From Antennarius striatus (taxonomy: Eukaryota > Chordata > Actinopteri > Lophiiformes > Antennariidae): 64,000 bases of DNA. Positions 1 to 13,905 of the stretch are shown here, piece by piece. Below the pieces are notes generated by a model. It ran no database searches, had not been told where the DNA came from, and worked only from the letters and a program-made list of their open reading frames with translations. Each line of letters starts with the position of its first letter. The first letter of the stretch is position 1. Position numbers and translations under genes: made by a program. The DNA is taken from contig NC_090782.1 of the NCBI RefSeq assembly GCF_040054535.1, positions 24,230,501-24,294,500 of the forward strand. The letters are read 5' to 3'.

Positions 1-339
1 CAGAGGGAAGACGAGGAGGAGCACGAACCAGTAGAGGAGACGGATGTTGTGAACGGGTAAGATATAAACCTTTGTGTTAAATGTTGAGTCCTGACGGCCA
101 AGAACCAAAAGCACCGGACAGGGAAGAACCTGGGCAGAAGAATCTGATGTCTCCTCAGGTTTCTGTCTCCAGACGAACGCCAGCGAGTCGGTCGTCTCTG
201 TAAACGTCTGATCGACGGCGGCAGACTTCACTTCCTGAAGACCAGGGGGTTCGCCGGTAAACTGAGTCGTTACGTCGGCAGTCAGGTGACCCTGGAGAAC
301 GTCTTACTGAGCGCCGTCCCCTCGCCCTCGTCCACATGA
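1..339 (+). CDS. trmt13: TRMT13, 3' end (last two exons)
   Basis: Only the C-terminal end of this tRNA 2'-O-methyltransferase is in the window; the family modifies position 4 of the acceptor stem of certain tRNAs. The coding exons are 1-56 (ends at a GT donor at 57) and 159-339 (AG at 157-158, stop TGA 337-339). They join in phase to give an acidic stretch followed by GFLSPDERQRVGRLC, KRLIDGGR and the terminal SLENVLL-type motif, here TLENVLLSAVPSP, close to my memory of the human C-terminus. The intron is only 102 bp. The gene converges on LRRC39, leaving 357 bp between the two stop codons. Identity is supported both by this motif and by the order TRMT13-LRRC39-DBT-RTCA-CDC14A. The catalytic part lies outside the window. 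Confidence 0.88.
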
Positions 340-500
340 GACGTCAAAACATTTTTTTCCTTTCAAAGAAAGTTTTTTAAAAATTTATACTGAATTATTT
401 TCTGTCGATTTTATTTCAAACCACACGATAAACGAAACAACACAAACGTTCGAACCGTTGGTGTTCGTCTTCTGTTCGCCGTCACCTTCCAAAATCAGAA

Positions 501-506
501 AATAAA
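501..506 (+). other. Polyadenylation signal AATAAA of TRMT13
   Basis: A canonical AATAAA lies 162 bp after the TRMT13 stop codon, in the spacer between the two convergent genes. Confidence 0.7.
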
Positions 507-696
507 GCTGTGAATGTACGAAAGTGTTGAGGCTTCGTCGTCTCCTCTGATGTTAACAGCTGTGGCTAACAAGAAGTAGTGAAGAACAAGTCACCATTCA
601 GCCAGAAAACAATCTTATTTTATATTTTGACTTCCGCCAATGATGCTAACGGTTGATACTAATGGTGGTTGTAGCAGTTGATGCTAACAGCTGATG

Positions 697-2585
<1,889 letters not shown>

Positions 2586-4362
2586 GACGACCACTTCCAG
2601 TCAGCTGTGTGATGTCACAGCGCACGGGCGGACGGCTAGGATGACCTCTGACCTCGAACCTGGAGCCACGCCTTCCGTCCTACCATCCTGTCGCATCCAT
2701 CGCAAAAGAAAAGAATAATCCTTGAGATTCAAATTTCATAAAATAACTTCCATTGAGGCGCGGTATCCTAGTACAGCTCTCTGATTGGTCGATCCTGCTG
2801 TCCTCCACCTGTACTTCCTGTTAGTACTACTGCAGTAGTACTCAGACGTACTGCAGTAAATCGTTTCTCACCTTGATGCGACGCGGCAGCGGTCCTCCAT
2901 GCTGCTGAAACCTGACCTCAGATCCGAGGGTTAATTTTAGCCCCCGGGGTCACGTGACCCGGCCCTCACAATGCTCAGTCACATGACTATTTAAAGAACA
3001 TCAGGCATGTGAGTTATGTTGAGTCTGATCAGGAGCAGCAGATCGTTATAAATAAGATGGAAAATTTTCGGAATGTTGAGGGAAAACATCCAAAAGTCCG
3101 TCTCCTCCTGAACGTCCTCAAAGGACCACTGAGATGTTTTTAGGGTTTCTGGGTAATTTTTTTCCCTTGTTTGGTGTCAAGTCTTTTCAAGTGAAAACAG
3201 GAAGTCGTCTGGAGGTTTTGTACTACAACTTTATTCACCAGGATGCAAGGAGTTCGTTTGTTCCCACCCCCACATTTAATCTGTCGCTAAAAACACAAAC
3301 AAAGCAGGAAATAGTGTTCAAATAAACAAACAAACGTGAGACAAACAAACACTCATGTAACATCTAGCCAACACCGCGTGTTCTTCACACGGCAGGAGAA
3401 GCAAAGGGGGGTGGGGGGGGGGCAGAATCCGGATCAGCTGATCGACGTTATGAAGACCCGGTCCTGGATCTGGGAAACAGACGTCACCAAAAGATCCAAA
3501 GAGGAACCGGAGGAGGATCCATCAGACCCGGATCCTGATCTGAATCAAGATCCTGATCCAGATCTGAATCCCTTCTGATCCAGGGGGTGGGGCCATGACA
3601 ACGTGACCTCTGTCCCATCTCCTGACAGTATATATCCAGAATGTTCCCAGCACACCACACATGGACACATGGGGGGCAGGGGTGGAGTTAAAGGGGGAGG
3701 AGTCAGAGTTGGAGACTCTCACCTGGGTCAGGTATATCAGGTCCAACAGCTGTTTGAACTTCTCAAACATCTCAGAGCATAAGGCTTGGAAGACACCCCC
3801 CCCACTGATCACCTGACTGCCCACATTTCTTAAAAAAAAAAAAAAAAAAGCAGCTAGCATCAGTTAGCCGCTAACCCAAGAACACGTCTTCAATTCTGGA
3901 GACGCCGTTTCCTCCATCATCATTATTATAATTAACTCTCTGGTATGTTTGACTTTTAGTTTTAGCACTAATATGATTTCAGTTACTTCTCTGACTACAA
4001 ACCAGGACCCCCCCAACCCCAGTACCCCCCCAACAGACACACATCAGCTTTTAGATTATTGGAGTGGATCAGCGCCAACCAGTAAGAAGAAACGTTCTAG
4101 AAGAGAAATCAGTTCACCCAAAGACGGAAACCAGAGGCCAGCCTGAACCCTCTCCCCTCCGCTGTGTGCTACTGGTCGTCATGGAAACAACATGATTGAC
4201 AGGCTGACTCCTTGCCCCTCCCATCGGTGTCTTCTTGTTCCAAGGCGGAGAGAAAAAAAACAGCATCAGCCGAAGGCGGAGGAGGAAGAGAGGAGCGCCC
4301 GTCCGTTAGCGTGGCGCCCCTGTCCTCCCAGAGGCTGATGGGAAATCTTTGTCCCTCACTGT
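2586..4362. other. Spacer between LRRC39 and DBT
   Basis: This 1.8 kb holds the 5' end of LRRC39 and the presumed 3' untranslated region of DBT. An AATAAA on the minus strand (3230-3235) lies about 1.1 kb after the DBT stop and could be its poly(A) signal; a second AATAAA overlaps the stop itself (4362-4367). There is an A-run at 3831-3849 and a short imperfect repeat around 3525-3575 (GATCCTGATC-like units). I see no convincing further gene; the open frames here are of low complexity. Confidence 0.5.
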
Positions 4363-7300
4363 TTATTTGAGGTCCAGCACCATGAGGGCCGGGTTCTCCA
4401 GATATTCCTTCCACAGGTTGGAGAAGCGACACATGGTGGCGCCGTCGATGACGCGGTGGTCGGCCGACCAGCTGACGTTCATGACGTGAGCGCGAACCAC
4501 CTGACCGGCGGCGTCGAACCGAGGGAGGACCTGACGGAACACACACACCCACTTCATTCATAACCGCAGCTTTCACCTCGCGTGTCGTCGACCAATCAGA
4601 GATGTCTGAAACCCACCTGGATTTTTCCCAGAGCTCCGATGGCGACTTCAGGAGGAAGAATGACCGGCTTGGCGTACGTCCCTCCGATCTGCAGACCAAC
4701 AGCAAACAGACCAAACAGGTTCGGTGTTACCATGGCGATACATCAGTTTCCAAGTGACCCCAAGCTAACCTCGGTAGCTGCCTCGCCGCTGTGCGCGACT
4801 CACCGATCCGATGTTGGACAGGGTGAAGGTTCCTCCGGTCAGGTCGGCGGTTCCCAGCTGCCCCGCGGCGCCGAGCGCCTGCAGGCGGTTCAGCTCGCGC
4901 GCGACCTCCAACACGCTGAGCAGCTGCACGTTCTTCACGTTGGGAACCAGGAGGCCCTGACTGGTGTCCATCGCCAGGCCGACGTTGTGAGACGCCTGCG
5001 GAGCGGAGAGACGGGATGCCTCGGTCACATGACTACCTAACACAGAATACATTACTGCTAAACTGACACCCCCAAGCTAGCAGAACCAACAAGAAACTAA
5101 CGCCGGCGTGACGTTACCAGGACGCCGTTAATAAAGTTTATACAAACTGGGATTCGCGTTCATTATTATGTTGTTCTGCTATCGATTTTGTTTCGTTGGA
5201 TCGATCCACCTCAAATCGATCCGTGGAGGGAGGATCTGCTGATTCGGAACACGCCGGCGTCCTCTCACCTTGTACGTGATGTTCTGGCAGCCGTCGTCCA
5301 CCGAGGCGTTCAGGACGGGGAAGTGCAGGAGGCTGAGGGAGGCGGCCTGGACCAATCAGAGCACAGCGTCAACGCTAAACCATCTACTCCATCAGGGGGG
5401 AGTGGGGGGGGGGCGGACGGACGTGAAACGACCGGCTCACACCTTGATGAAGAACGGCATGTAGCTCAGTCTGACCCCCCGGGCCTCGGAGACGGCCCTC
5501 AGCTCCGCCCTCAGCGCCACCAGGCGAGTCAGGTCCACGTCGTCGCAGTAACCGAAGTGTGGAATCTTCAGCGCCGCCGTCATCGTCTTCACCATCGCTT
5601 TATGGAAGCCTGGAGGGGGGCGACACGGGACACGCCCCAAAACGCCGTCAGACTGACACTAGCGCACTACCGCTAAAGCCCCGCCCTCAACCGTGTGTGG
5701 AAAAAGGAGGTGCGTGAAGAAACAAGTGGTGGTGGGGGCGGACCTTTGAGAGGCTCGGTGACGTCCTTCCCGGTGAAGATGGGTTTGGGCGTTGTGGGCG
5801 GGGCCTTGATGGCTGCCGGAGGGATGGCGGGGCTGCAGGGGGCGGCAGCCGCGGCTGCGGGGGCCGGAGGCGGGGTCGGGGGCAGGATGGCTCCCGTCTG
5901 CTTGGCCAGGTAGTTGAGGATGTCCTCCTTCAGGATGCGTCCGTCCCGGCCGCTCCCCACCACCTCGCTGAGCTTAATCTGCGATCAGAGAACCGGGAAC
6001 AGGATGACGCCGACATCGACGTGTAAGGGGAGGGGCGTGGACACCCGGGGGGGGCGGGCTTACGTTGTTCTCCATGGCCAGGCGTCTGACGGCGGGCGTG
6101 GCTTGCGTCTTGTGACCTTTAATCTCCTGGTGGGTGTGTTCCTCTCGAGCCATGGCGGGCGTCTCCACCACGTCCTCCTCCTGGATCACCTCTGGAGGAC
6201 CACAATCCCACGTCAGGCCACGCCCACGGCAACGGGTACGCCTAAACGCCGGACTCCGCCTCACCTGAGCCGGACTCCGTCTCGATGTCCACCAGCGGCT
6301 TGCCCACCAGCGCCGTGGCGTCCACGTCGTAGTAGAGCTTCCTGATGACGCCGTCGTAGCGGCTGGTGATGGTGACCGACGCCTTGTCGCTCTGAACCTC
6401 GCAGATGCTGTCGAACTGCGACACCCTGTCGCCCTCCTTCACGTACCTGCCAGACAAAACAAAACAAAGCGTGGGACTCATCAAGAACGTGCGCTCCGAC
6501 ACCCGTTTTCTGGAGAAAACGCCATCGCCACGTACCACTCCTTCACCGTCACCTCCATGATTCCCTCGCCGATGTCGGACAGTTTGAACTGGACGAGCGG
6601 CCCTCGACTTCCTGCAGGAGAAAAAAAACGCACCGATGACATCACCGCGAGCACTTCCTGTACGCCGAACTCATTTTATCCGCCGCTCATTCCTGATAAA
6701 AACCCGTTGATCTGGATTCTTAGAAAACTTCCTGCACAACAGAACAAATTCCACCAACCAGGAACGCCGTGGCGACTGCTCACCAACCAGGATGCACACC
6801 TGACTGACTTACCCACGGTGGTGTGCAGCGTCCTGACGCCCGACGCTTGGAGGCGCCGCACATATCCACACGTCAGCGGCTGCCGGATTCGTTCGGGCTT
6901 CGTGTTCTGCAGCCGGAAGCATCGGCGGCGGTACTGCTGAGTCAGCTGACAGGAAGAGCAGAGGACAAAACACGTCATCACGTCCTGATGTCAAACCTGC
7001 AGGACGGAAACCTGCTCCTGATTGGTCAGCACGAGTGTGTGTTCAATCAGAATGAAAACACACGCTGAGCAGCACGGATGACGTGTGGATCACGTGTCGA
7101 GCTCCTCACACTTCCAAGCACCTGATGTTGTTGCCGCAATGGCTGTCGGGAAAGTTACGTATAGAACCTCTCCGTACAAACAACCCGAGGTCATGGAGTT
7201 CGTGTCAGTCCGCGCTGAGCTCTCGGTTACCCAGCTAACAGAAGCTAACGTAAAAGCATGCTAACGCATCATTTAGCTGCTACTTTAACAGCGGGTAGCG

Positions 7301-7553
7301 CTAAACCTGCTAGTTGACAAGTTAGCAGCCGGCTAGCAGCTCCGATCCCATTTCATTACATTAGCATAGCACTAGAATCAAACTTACAGCGGCTAACACG
7401 CTAAGCTAACTGCCGACGGAAGCATGACGTGTTCAACGTAACATCCACGTTTGCAAATAAAAAATAAAAAATTAAAACTGCGACGGATTATAAACTTATT
7501 TTTCTCACCAGCCGTCTGAACACAGTGAAGGAGCCTCTGGTCACTGCCGCCAT
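4363..7553 (-). CDS. dbt: DBT, lipoamide acyltransferase (E2) of branched-chain ketoacid dehydrogenase
   Basis: Eleven coding exons on the minus strand: 7509-7553 (ATG), 6813-6933, 6536-6611, 6265-6446, 6064-6191, 5744-5978, 5443-5609, 5269-5346, 4804-4995, 4617-4688 and 4363-4530. The sum is 1464 nt, 487 codons plus stop, against 482 in human. The order is: mitochondrial presequence ([15 protein letters not shown], Arg-rich); lipoyl domain with the lipoylated lysine in EVQSDKASV; an E1/E3-binding domain ([28 protein letters not shown]); an Ala/Pro linker; and a catalytic acyltransferase domain ending in [11 protein letters not shown] with the active-site His. It forms the 24-mer core that transfers branched acyl groups to CoA in mitochondria. 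It lies head-to-head with RTCA (start codons 1.06 kb apart). Confidence 0.96.
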
Positions 7554-8615
7554 TTTTTTCCTGTCTGACGCCGCTGCTGGTGACGTCACAGCTGGACGCC
7601 TCTCTGAGTAGCCAATCAGCATTGAGATTCGTGGTCCGCCGCAGACTACGTGGAGGAACGTTGCGATGCTGCCACACAGCGGAACAAAGAGGAATTACAC
7701 TGAATTGTTATCCAATTACAACAGTGATAACACAGTGATAAAATGTAAATACAATAATAACACACTTCTCTCACAATAATAACATGCTAGTATTAACACC
7801 AGAGTCAACAGATACAAAAAGAATTGAAGGTAGAAAAATTGTAGTAGAAAATACAGTATTTTCTTCACTATTTGTTATTCTTTAATCTGAGGAAATTAAT
7901 TTTTTATTCGACCCACATCCTGATTTGAGCTGTTAAGTATATATATCAGTTATTTTTCAAGGTGTATTTTCTCTTTTTTGTCTTGCTCTTTTTGTATTTT
8001 ATTAGTTTTCGAATGATCTGTTGTCATGCTCTGTCATGGGTAAAGAAAGCTTTTGGTTTTTATTTAATTTTAGAATATGGTCAGTAATAGTTCCATTTTA
8101 AGAAACTGACTTCACAGTGACTCCGCATCCTCATGTGGCATCTTTCCAGCGTGTTGTTGTTCTTCACACAACCTGCAGGGGGCGACAACATTAGAATACC
8201 GGATGTAATCAAGCCCACGATCACATCAGAGGTGGATTTCAAAGTAAAAGTCATTATCGTTCAAATGTGGTTTTCCAGAAATGGACGTGGACATCCATCT
8301 TACAAAATAGAAGTACTGTATGATAAAAATATTAGATTTTAAATTAAGTTATAATTTATTCAAAGTGTTATACACTCTTTCCCCCACGATTAAAAAAAAA
8401 GTAAGAGTCAGATTAGATGTTAGACGCTTTGTCGTCGTCCAATAAAGCATCACCGGAATAACATTATTTTGAAAATTCACGGAAGTAGCTGGAACGTTTC
8501 CGCTCATAACTTGTCGCCCGGAGAAGTTCAACACCCACAAGAAGAGAAGTGCCGGAGGTTCAGCTCATCCTCAGCGGCAACGATTTTACGCAGAAGTCTC
8601 AGATTCCTTGTGAGG
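7554..8615. other. Divergent intergenic region DBT/RTCA
   Basis: About 1.06 kb separates the two start codons. The DBT end (7560-7680) is CG-richer and holds a CRE and a CCAAT box. The middle (7680-8460) is AT-rich with no gene. The RTCA end has an ETS-like ACGGAAGT at 8479-8486 and presumably the RTCA 5' untranslated region. No further coding sequence was seen. Confidence 0.55.
7581..7616 (-). promoter_or_regulatory. Candidate DBT promoter elements: CRE and CCAAT box
   Basis: TGACGTCA, the full palindromic cAMP response element, is at 7581-7588, and CCAATCAG, a CCAAT box, begins at 7612. They lie 28 and 59 bp upstream of the DBT start codon, where a TATA-less core promoter would be expected. 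The motifs are seen directly; their use is inferred. Confidence 0.5.
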
Positions 8616-10024
8616 ATGGATCCCGCGGCGGTGGAGATGGACGGCAGCGTGATGGAGGGAGTGAGTATCCCACTTTAATCACGGCGAGGCGCTGTTGTTG
8701 TGCGCTGCTAGCATGCTAATGGGACGCTAACGGCGGTTAGCAGCCGGTGATGACATGACACGACCGGAGGTTTTGCTGACCGGGGCCGGTTCTCCGCAGG
8801 GCGGGCAGATCCTGAGACTCTCCGCGTCGCTCAGCTGCATCACCGGGACGCCCGTAAAAATCACCAAGATCCGAGCCGGCAGAAGCACACCGGGGCTCAG
8901 GTGAGTTAGCGGCTAGCCTGCTAATGTTAGCCTATTCATTGAAACTGAGTGAACAATACAACAAACATTAAAGCCCCCCCTCTCCACCCCGGGGGTGAGT
9001 TTAATCCCAGTGTTTCTGGTATTCTGGGGGCAGTTTTGATTGCTCTGATTTTAAATCAGATCAGCTCGATCCAGGGTCGATTTGGGTGCTGCTGCTGAAA
9101 ACTTGAGTCTCTTATTCTAAGAGAAAAAGACAACATCGAGCAGACTTCAGTCAGATTAGTAGAATTTAACATAAATATAAATCTGACGTCTGTTCTTCTC
9201 ATTTTGTTGAATTTCAAGACAAATCTGAGTCAGAACCTGTGTGTTTTACACTTTTCTGTCAGTCATCAAGCAGCTGGCATCACGTTTGTAAATATAGATC
9301 TGGGAGTAAACTTGTGCTGATTTTACTGTAAGATCCATCAAATTCAAAATCAAACATCACCACGTTTGTCTAATGTCTGTTTTTTTCTTTAATAGAAACT
9401 CTTAAAGATTCTAGATTTACATCATTTCTGAAAGGAGTTTTGAATGACCCTTTATAATAAAAATATAAAAGTGGTGTCATGCAGCTGAACCCAAACAGAC
9501 GACATGGAGTCAGTCTCACCTGACGGTGATGTGATTGTGTGTTTCCAGGCCGCAGCACCTCAGTGGCCTGCAGCTGGTCTCAGATCTGTGTTCTGGCAGC
9601 CTGCAGGGAGCCACCATCGGCTCCACAGACATCAGTCTGAGTCCAGGAAAGATCCACGGTGGGAACCACACGGCCGACACCCAGACAGCAGGGTGAGCCC
9701 GTCCGCCGCCAGGAGCCTCCTTCACAGGCGTTTCACCATTCCAGTAGTTCATATCTATGAAAGGTGATAAAAGGTCGCAGTACCCCAGGAGAGCTCTAGG
9801 GGGCAGTGTAGGTATCATTCAAGCAAGACACAGCAAACATCTGGATACAACATCAGTGAGATCGGATCTGGTTTTCGTTGGTGGACGAACTGACTTTTTT
9901 GGTTTCCTTTCATTCGGATTAAAATGATTTTTAGTTATTTTAAATCTGGAAATTTTTTAATGTAGTTCTCATTTTCTGCAGTTTGTAGTCATGTTTTCTC
10001 CTCCCTGTCTGTGTTATTAATTTA

Positions 10025-10092
<68 letters not shown>

Positions 10093-12258
10093 CAGGAGTG
10101 TGTGTCTGCTGATGCAGGTAGCGCTGCCCTGCGCTCTGTTCTCTGACGGCGTCTCACAGCTGTGTCTGAAGGGAGGCACCAACGCGGAGATGGCGCCTCA
10201 GATCGACTACACAGTCAAGGTCTGCGTGTCCCAAAGTACCCCGATGCCCCAGGGCCCTAATGCCCTAATGCCCCTGTAGATGTCGCTCGTCTGGAGCTTT
10301 GTGTTCTGTCTCTTCTTCAGGTGTTCAAACCAATCGTGGAAAAGTTCGGGGTCCATTTCGACTGTGACATCAGAATGAGGTCGGTCTCCCAGGTCACATG
10401 TCTGTCTGCTTTTACCTGATTGGCTGTTAGTTGTTGAAAATGTTGCCCTGCCCGTGTCGTTGCCAGGGGTTACTACCCTAAGGGCGGGGGGGAGGTGATG
10501 GTGACGGTGAACCCGGTGAAGGAGCTGCAGCCCGTCGTCATGACGGAGCGAGGAAACATCACCAAGATCTACGGCCGGGCGTTCGTCGCCGGAGTCCTGC
10601 CCTTCAAAGTAAAGCTCCGCCTCCAGAGATACAGACAGGAAGTGATGTCACAGCTGAGAATCGTTCTCTGGTCTTCAGAGCTGTGGTGAAATTAGTGACG
10701 CGTTCCGTAATGTTTAATATCCAGTCCAGGAAACGGAGGGATGTTTATTGTTAGAGTCTTTGTTTCAGCTCAGACTGATCGGTATCGATCCGATCGATTA
10801 TTGATCCTTTCTGTTGTTTTTGTGTCAGTTGGCTAAAGACATGTCGGCGGCTGCGGTTCGAGCCATCAGGAAGGAAATCAAAGAGCTGTACATCAACATC
10901 CAGCCACTGCAGGAGAAGGACAAGGCCTGCGGCAACGGCAACGGTATCATGTAAGCCCCGCCCACCAACGACATCACTGCTGGAGGCGTGTCGTCTGTGT
11001 GCGGCTCTCTGATTGGTCTGTCCGCCCTCTGTGTTTCAGAATCATCGCTGAGTCGTCGACGGGTTGCGTGTTCGCAGGTTCGGCTCTGGGAAAGAAAGGT
11101 GAGGCCACGCCCACACCTGTCTGTCAGTCTGCATGCGTTGCCCCGCCCCTTCCTGTTTCTCACTTCCTGTTACTCCCTCTCCTCCTCTTCCGGTGACTCG
11201 TAAAGAAACACGAAGCACGTTTTTTATTCTCTTCAAAAGCGATTCCTTTTGACGACAGGTGAGCTGTGTGTGGGCGTGTCCTGGTAATGACTTAACCAAT
11301 CAAAACGTTCCTCATGGGCGACGCCTGCATTCAGGAGCCTTTTTAGAGGCTCGTGATCACCCGACCAAGATGTCATCACGTTTTATCGACTGGACTCGCT
11401 GTGATGTTGTAACACCCGTGTGTGTTCACCTGTGTGTGTTCACCTGTGTGTGTTCACCCGTGTGTGTTCACCTGTGTGTGTTCACCCGTGTGTGTTCACC
11501 TGTGTTTCAGGTGTGTATGCAGATAAAATCGGTATAGAAGCTGCTGAGATGTTGCTCAGAAACATCAGACACAACGGCTGTGTGGACGAATTCTTGCAGG
11601 ACCAGGTGAGACAACCTGAGGCTGACCTTTGACCTCACGCTGACCTCTGGATGCATGGTTACAGTACGTTAGCAGGACGTTCTCGTTCTACCTTAATAAC
11701 ACACGTTAATTACAGAGTAATAACTGCAGCCGTCATGGAAACCTCCCGGCTGGTGTAACCCCCGTGTTTCCATGGTAACAGCAGCTGAACTCTTGACTCT
11801 TTTTTGATCCGCGCTGCCTCCTCTTCCTCCTCAGCTCATCATCTTCATGGCGATGGCGAAGGGAAGGTCTCGGATTCGAACCGGCGCCGTGACGCTGCAC
11901 ACGCAGACGGCCATTCACATCGCAGAGCAGCTGACTCAGGTGTGTGTGTGTGTGTGTGTGTGTGTGATAACAAACACTCTCCCATGAAAAGACAAGGCGC
12001 ACTGAATTTTAAGGCGCACTGTGGGTTTTTGAGAAAATGAAAGGCTTTTAGGTGCACCTTATAGAGCGCAAAATAATCATTCAACCTTTAAAATTAATTT
12101 CACCTTAATTTTTTAAATATTTTTTTTCTGTTTTTCATTAAAAAAAATTTGTTTTCCAGGCAAAGTTTACAATCACAAAATCTGAGGAGCAGCTGAGCGG
12201 CAGCGTGACCTACATCATCGAATGTGAAGGATCAGGCCTGACGAACCCCAGCCTGTAG
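8616..12258 (+). CDS. rtca: RTCA, RNA 3'-terminal phosphate cyclase
   Basis: Eleven exons: 8616-8660, 8800-8900, 9549-9692, 10096-10219, 10321-10379, 10467-10608, 10829-10950, 11040-11098, 11511-11605, 11835-11939 and 12160-12258 (stop TAG). The total is 1095 nt, 364 codons plus stop, against 366 in human. The enzyme converts RNA 3'-phosphate to a 2',3'-cyclic phosphate using ATP, through a covalent His-AMP. Visible blocks are [20 protein letters not shown] and [16 protein letters not shown] near the N-terminus, [41 protein letters not shown], and [14 protein letters not shown] near the C-terminus, which carries the nucleotidylated His of the family. Every intron is GT-AG and phase-consistent. 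A (GT)n tract ends 5 bp before exon 4, and a 14-bp tandem repeat abuts the exon 9 acceptor. Confidence 0.96.
10028..10089 (+). repeat. (GT)n microsatellite in RTCA intron 3
   Basis: About 30 GT units run up to the RTCA exon 4 acceptor region (exon starts at 10096), so the usual polypyrimidine tract is replaced by GT repeats. Confidence 0.9.
11413..11509 (+). repeat. 14-bp minisatellite next to RTCA exon 9
   Basis: About seven tandem copies of a 14-bp unit (tgtgtgttcacc with two more bases, and a C/T variant) fill the last 100 bp of the intron and merge into the AG acceptor at 11509-11510. Confidence 0.85.
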
Positions 12259-12315
12259 TCCCCCACCCCCACCCCCACCCCCTCAGCTTCTGTCTCTCAG
12301 GGTGTTTCTTTCTTC

Positions 12316-12321
12316 AATAAA
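12316..12321 (+). other. Polyadenylation signal AATAAA of RTCA
   Basis: The canonical hexamer lies 58 bp after the RTCA stop codon and is followed by a GT-rich stretch typical of a downstream element. Confidence 0.75.
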
Positions 12322-12716
12322 GAATCAAACAGGTTTTTTTTGTTGTTGTGGGTGTCGTTCTGTTCTTTCTTCCAGCTCCCATGATGCACCAGTTCAGGAC
12401 CCCAATGTTCTCCCATTTCTGAGGGTTCAGGTGTGTCCCTCCTGGACTTTCCCAGGTGGATCAGGACTTCCTGTGCCCCCCCCCCCTCCTGGTTCCATGA
12501 TGTCATCAAGACGTCGCGGCCCTCTAACCTCTTTAACTGATGTACAGTTTGTACAGCAGGAAGTGCAGCTCCGACCTGAATGTGTTGAAACCTGAGGCGG
12601 CTGGAAAGTCACACCTGCGTCCCCTCTGGAATCAGGAGTAACCCGATCCGGGTCACCCGACACCCCCCTCAGTTCAGCCCGGCCGCTTCCTCCCAGTCTG
12701 CTCGCCGTCCTACAGC

Positions 12717-12843
12717 ATGGCGGACGGCGGGGCCTGGAGGACGCACCAGGAGGGGCTCCGGGTCCTCCGACCGGGATCCGGGCAGGGACAGGGATTTGGA
12801 CCGGGACCAGCTCCCAACCGGGTGTGGATTTCTCTGATCGCAG
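12717..12843 (+). other. Candidate upstream first exon of CDC14A
   Basis: An ATG in CG-rich context opens 42 codons (MADGGAWRTHQEGLRVL...) that end at CAG followed by a consensus GTGAGA donor at 12844. The exon ends in phase 1, the phase needed to join CDC14A exon 2 at 14906, giving ...[14 protein letters not shown]. The residues have no match I know of. It may instead be the first exon of an unrelated transcript, or not expressed at all. Confidence 0.3.
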
Positions 12844-13479
12844 GTGAGATTGTGACGTCATCGGGGTCAGGAGACGGGGACGGGTTTCAACAGGCTGATG
12901 AAGTCGGCTCACGAAGCGGGAGCCCAGAGGAAGCTGTGTTTTATCAGCAAATGATAGCAATAGAAGAATATCCAGCCTGTAGGTAATGATTCTGACTCAG
13001 ATGCAAAGAGAAAAGCTGAATCAACCTGTGTGAGATCAAGAGTAATAGAAGAAAAACTCCTCCAAACCGGAGGAAACATGCTAGTGACGTTGTTCCAACC
13101 ACATCAACCAGGTGTAACAGAACTACAAAACTACAATCTGATGAGATAGGTGCGATCAAAACATACAAGATACACAGATAGTACTTTTATTTCTCTTACT
13201 TTGAAATGACATTTAGACCCAGAAGGAACACCATAAAGTGAAATAGAAACAAATCTACTGCAGATGTCGAATTATTAATGGTCATTTGGAGCTATTAATG
13301 CTGATAAATGGAATCAATGTGGTAAAAATCAATACATATAGTAAATAAAGCTTATAAAACATCAGTTATTTCCAGTGTGTCCTCAGAATTATTGTAATGA
13401 CAAGCGAACAAATAATAAATTAAAAAGTAGCTCTAAAAATATTTTTATAGATGTTTCTACTGGACTGTGGGGTCCAGGA

Positions 13480-13830
13480 GGATTAATTATTAATGTTATG
13501 ACTAATGATAATATTATTAAATTATTATTATGAATAATTAATAATAATAGCAATAATTAAAGTAACAATAGCGATAACAATAATAATACTAATAGTATTA
13601 ATAGCAATACAGTAGAAATAATAATAAAAATAATAGCAATAATAATAGTAATGGTAATAATTATAGTAATAATAGTGATAATAATAATAATTGATCAGTT
13701 TTATACGATAATAACAATAATTGTAATAGTAATAATAGCATAACAGTAGCAATAATAATAGTGATAATAATAGTAACAATAATGGCAATAATAAAAATAA
13801 TACAGTAGTAATAACAACAACAACAACAAA
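13480..13830. repeat. Imperfect ATA/ATT trinucleotide-rich block
   Basis: About 350 bp of interrupted ATA, AAT and GTA trinucleotides. It has no other structure. Confidence 0.8.
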
Positions 13831-13880
13831 TTGTTATTTCCCAGCGGAACCTGAAGGCAGCACAGTCGGCTCTATTTCCT

Positions 13881-13905
13881 GATTGGCTGCGGTTGCTATG
13901 GTTAC
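13881..13905 (-). promoter_or_regulatory. CCAAT box plus RFX X-box upstream of CDC14A
   Basis: Read on the minus strand, 13892-13905 is GTAACCATAGCAAC, a perfect fit to the X-box consensus GTHNYYATRRNAAC. An inverted CCAAT (GATTGG) begins at 13881, five bases from the X-box. The pair lies 336 bp before the CDC14A start codon. RFX plus NF-Y sites are typical of ciliary gene promoters. Function here is inferred. Confidence 0.5.

Noticed and set aside
4169-4714. 181-codon minus-strand frame over the end of DBT
   Set aside because: It overlaps two well-supported DBT exons in another frame and reads through an intron.
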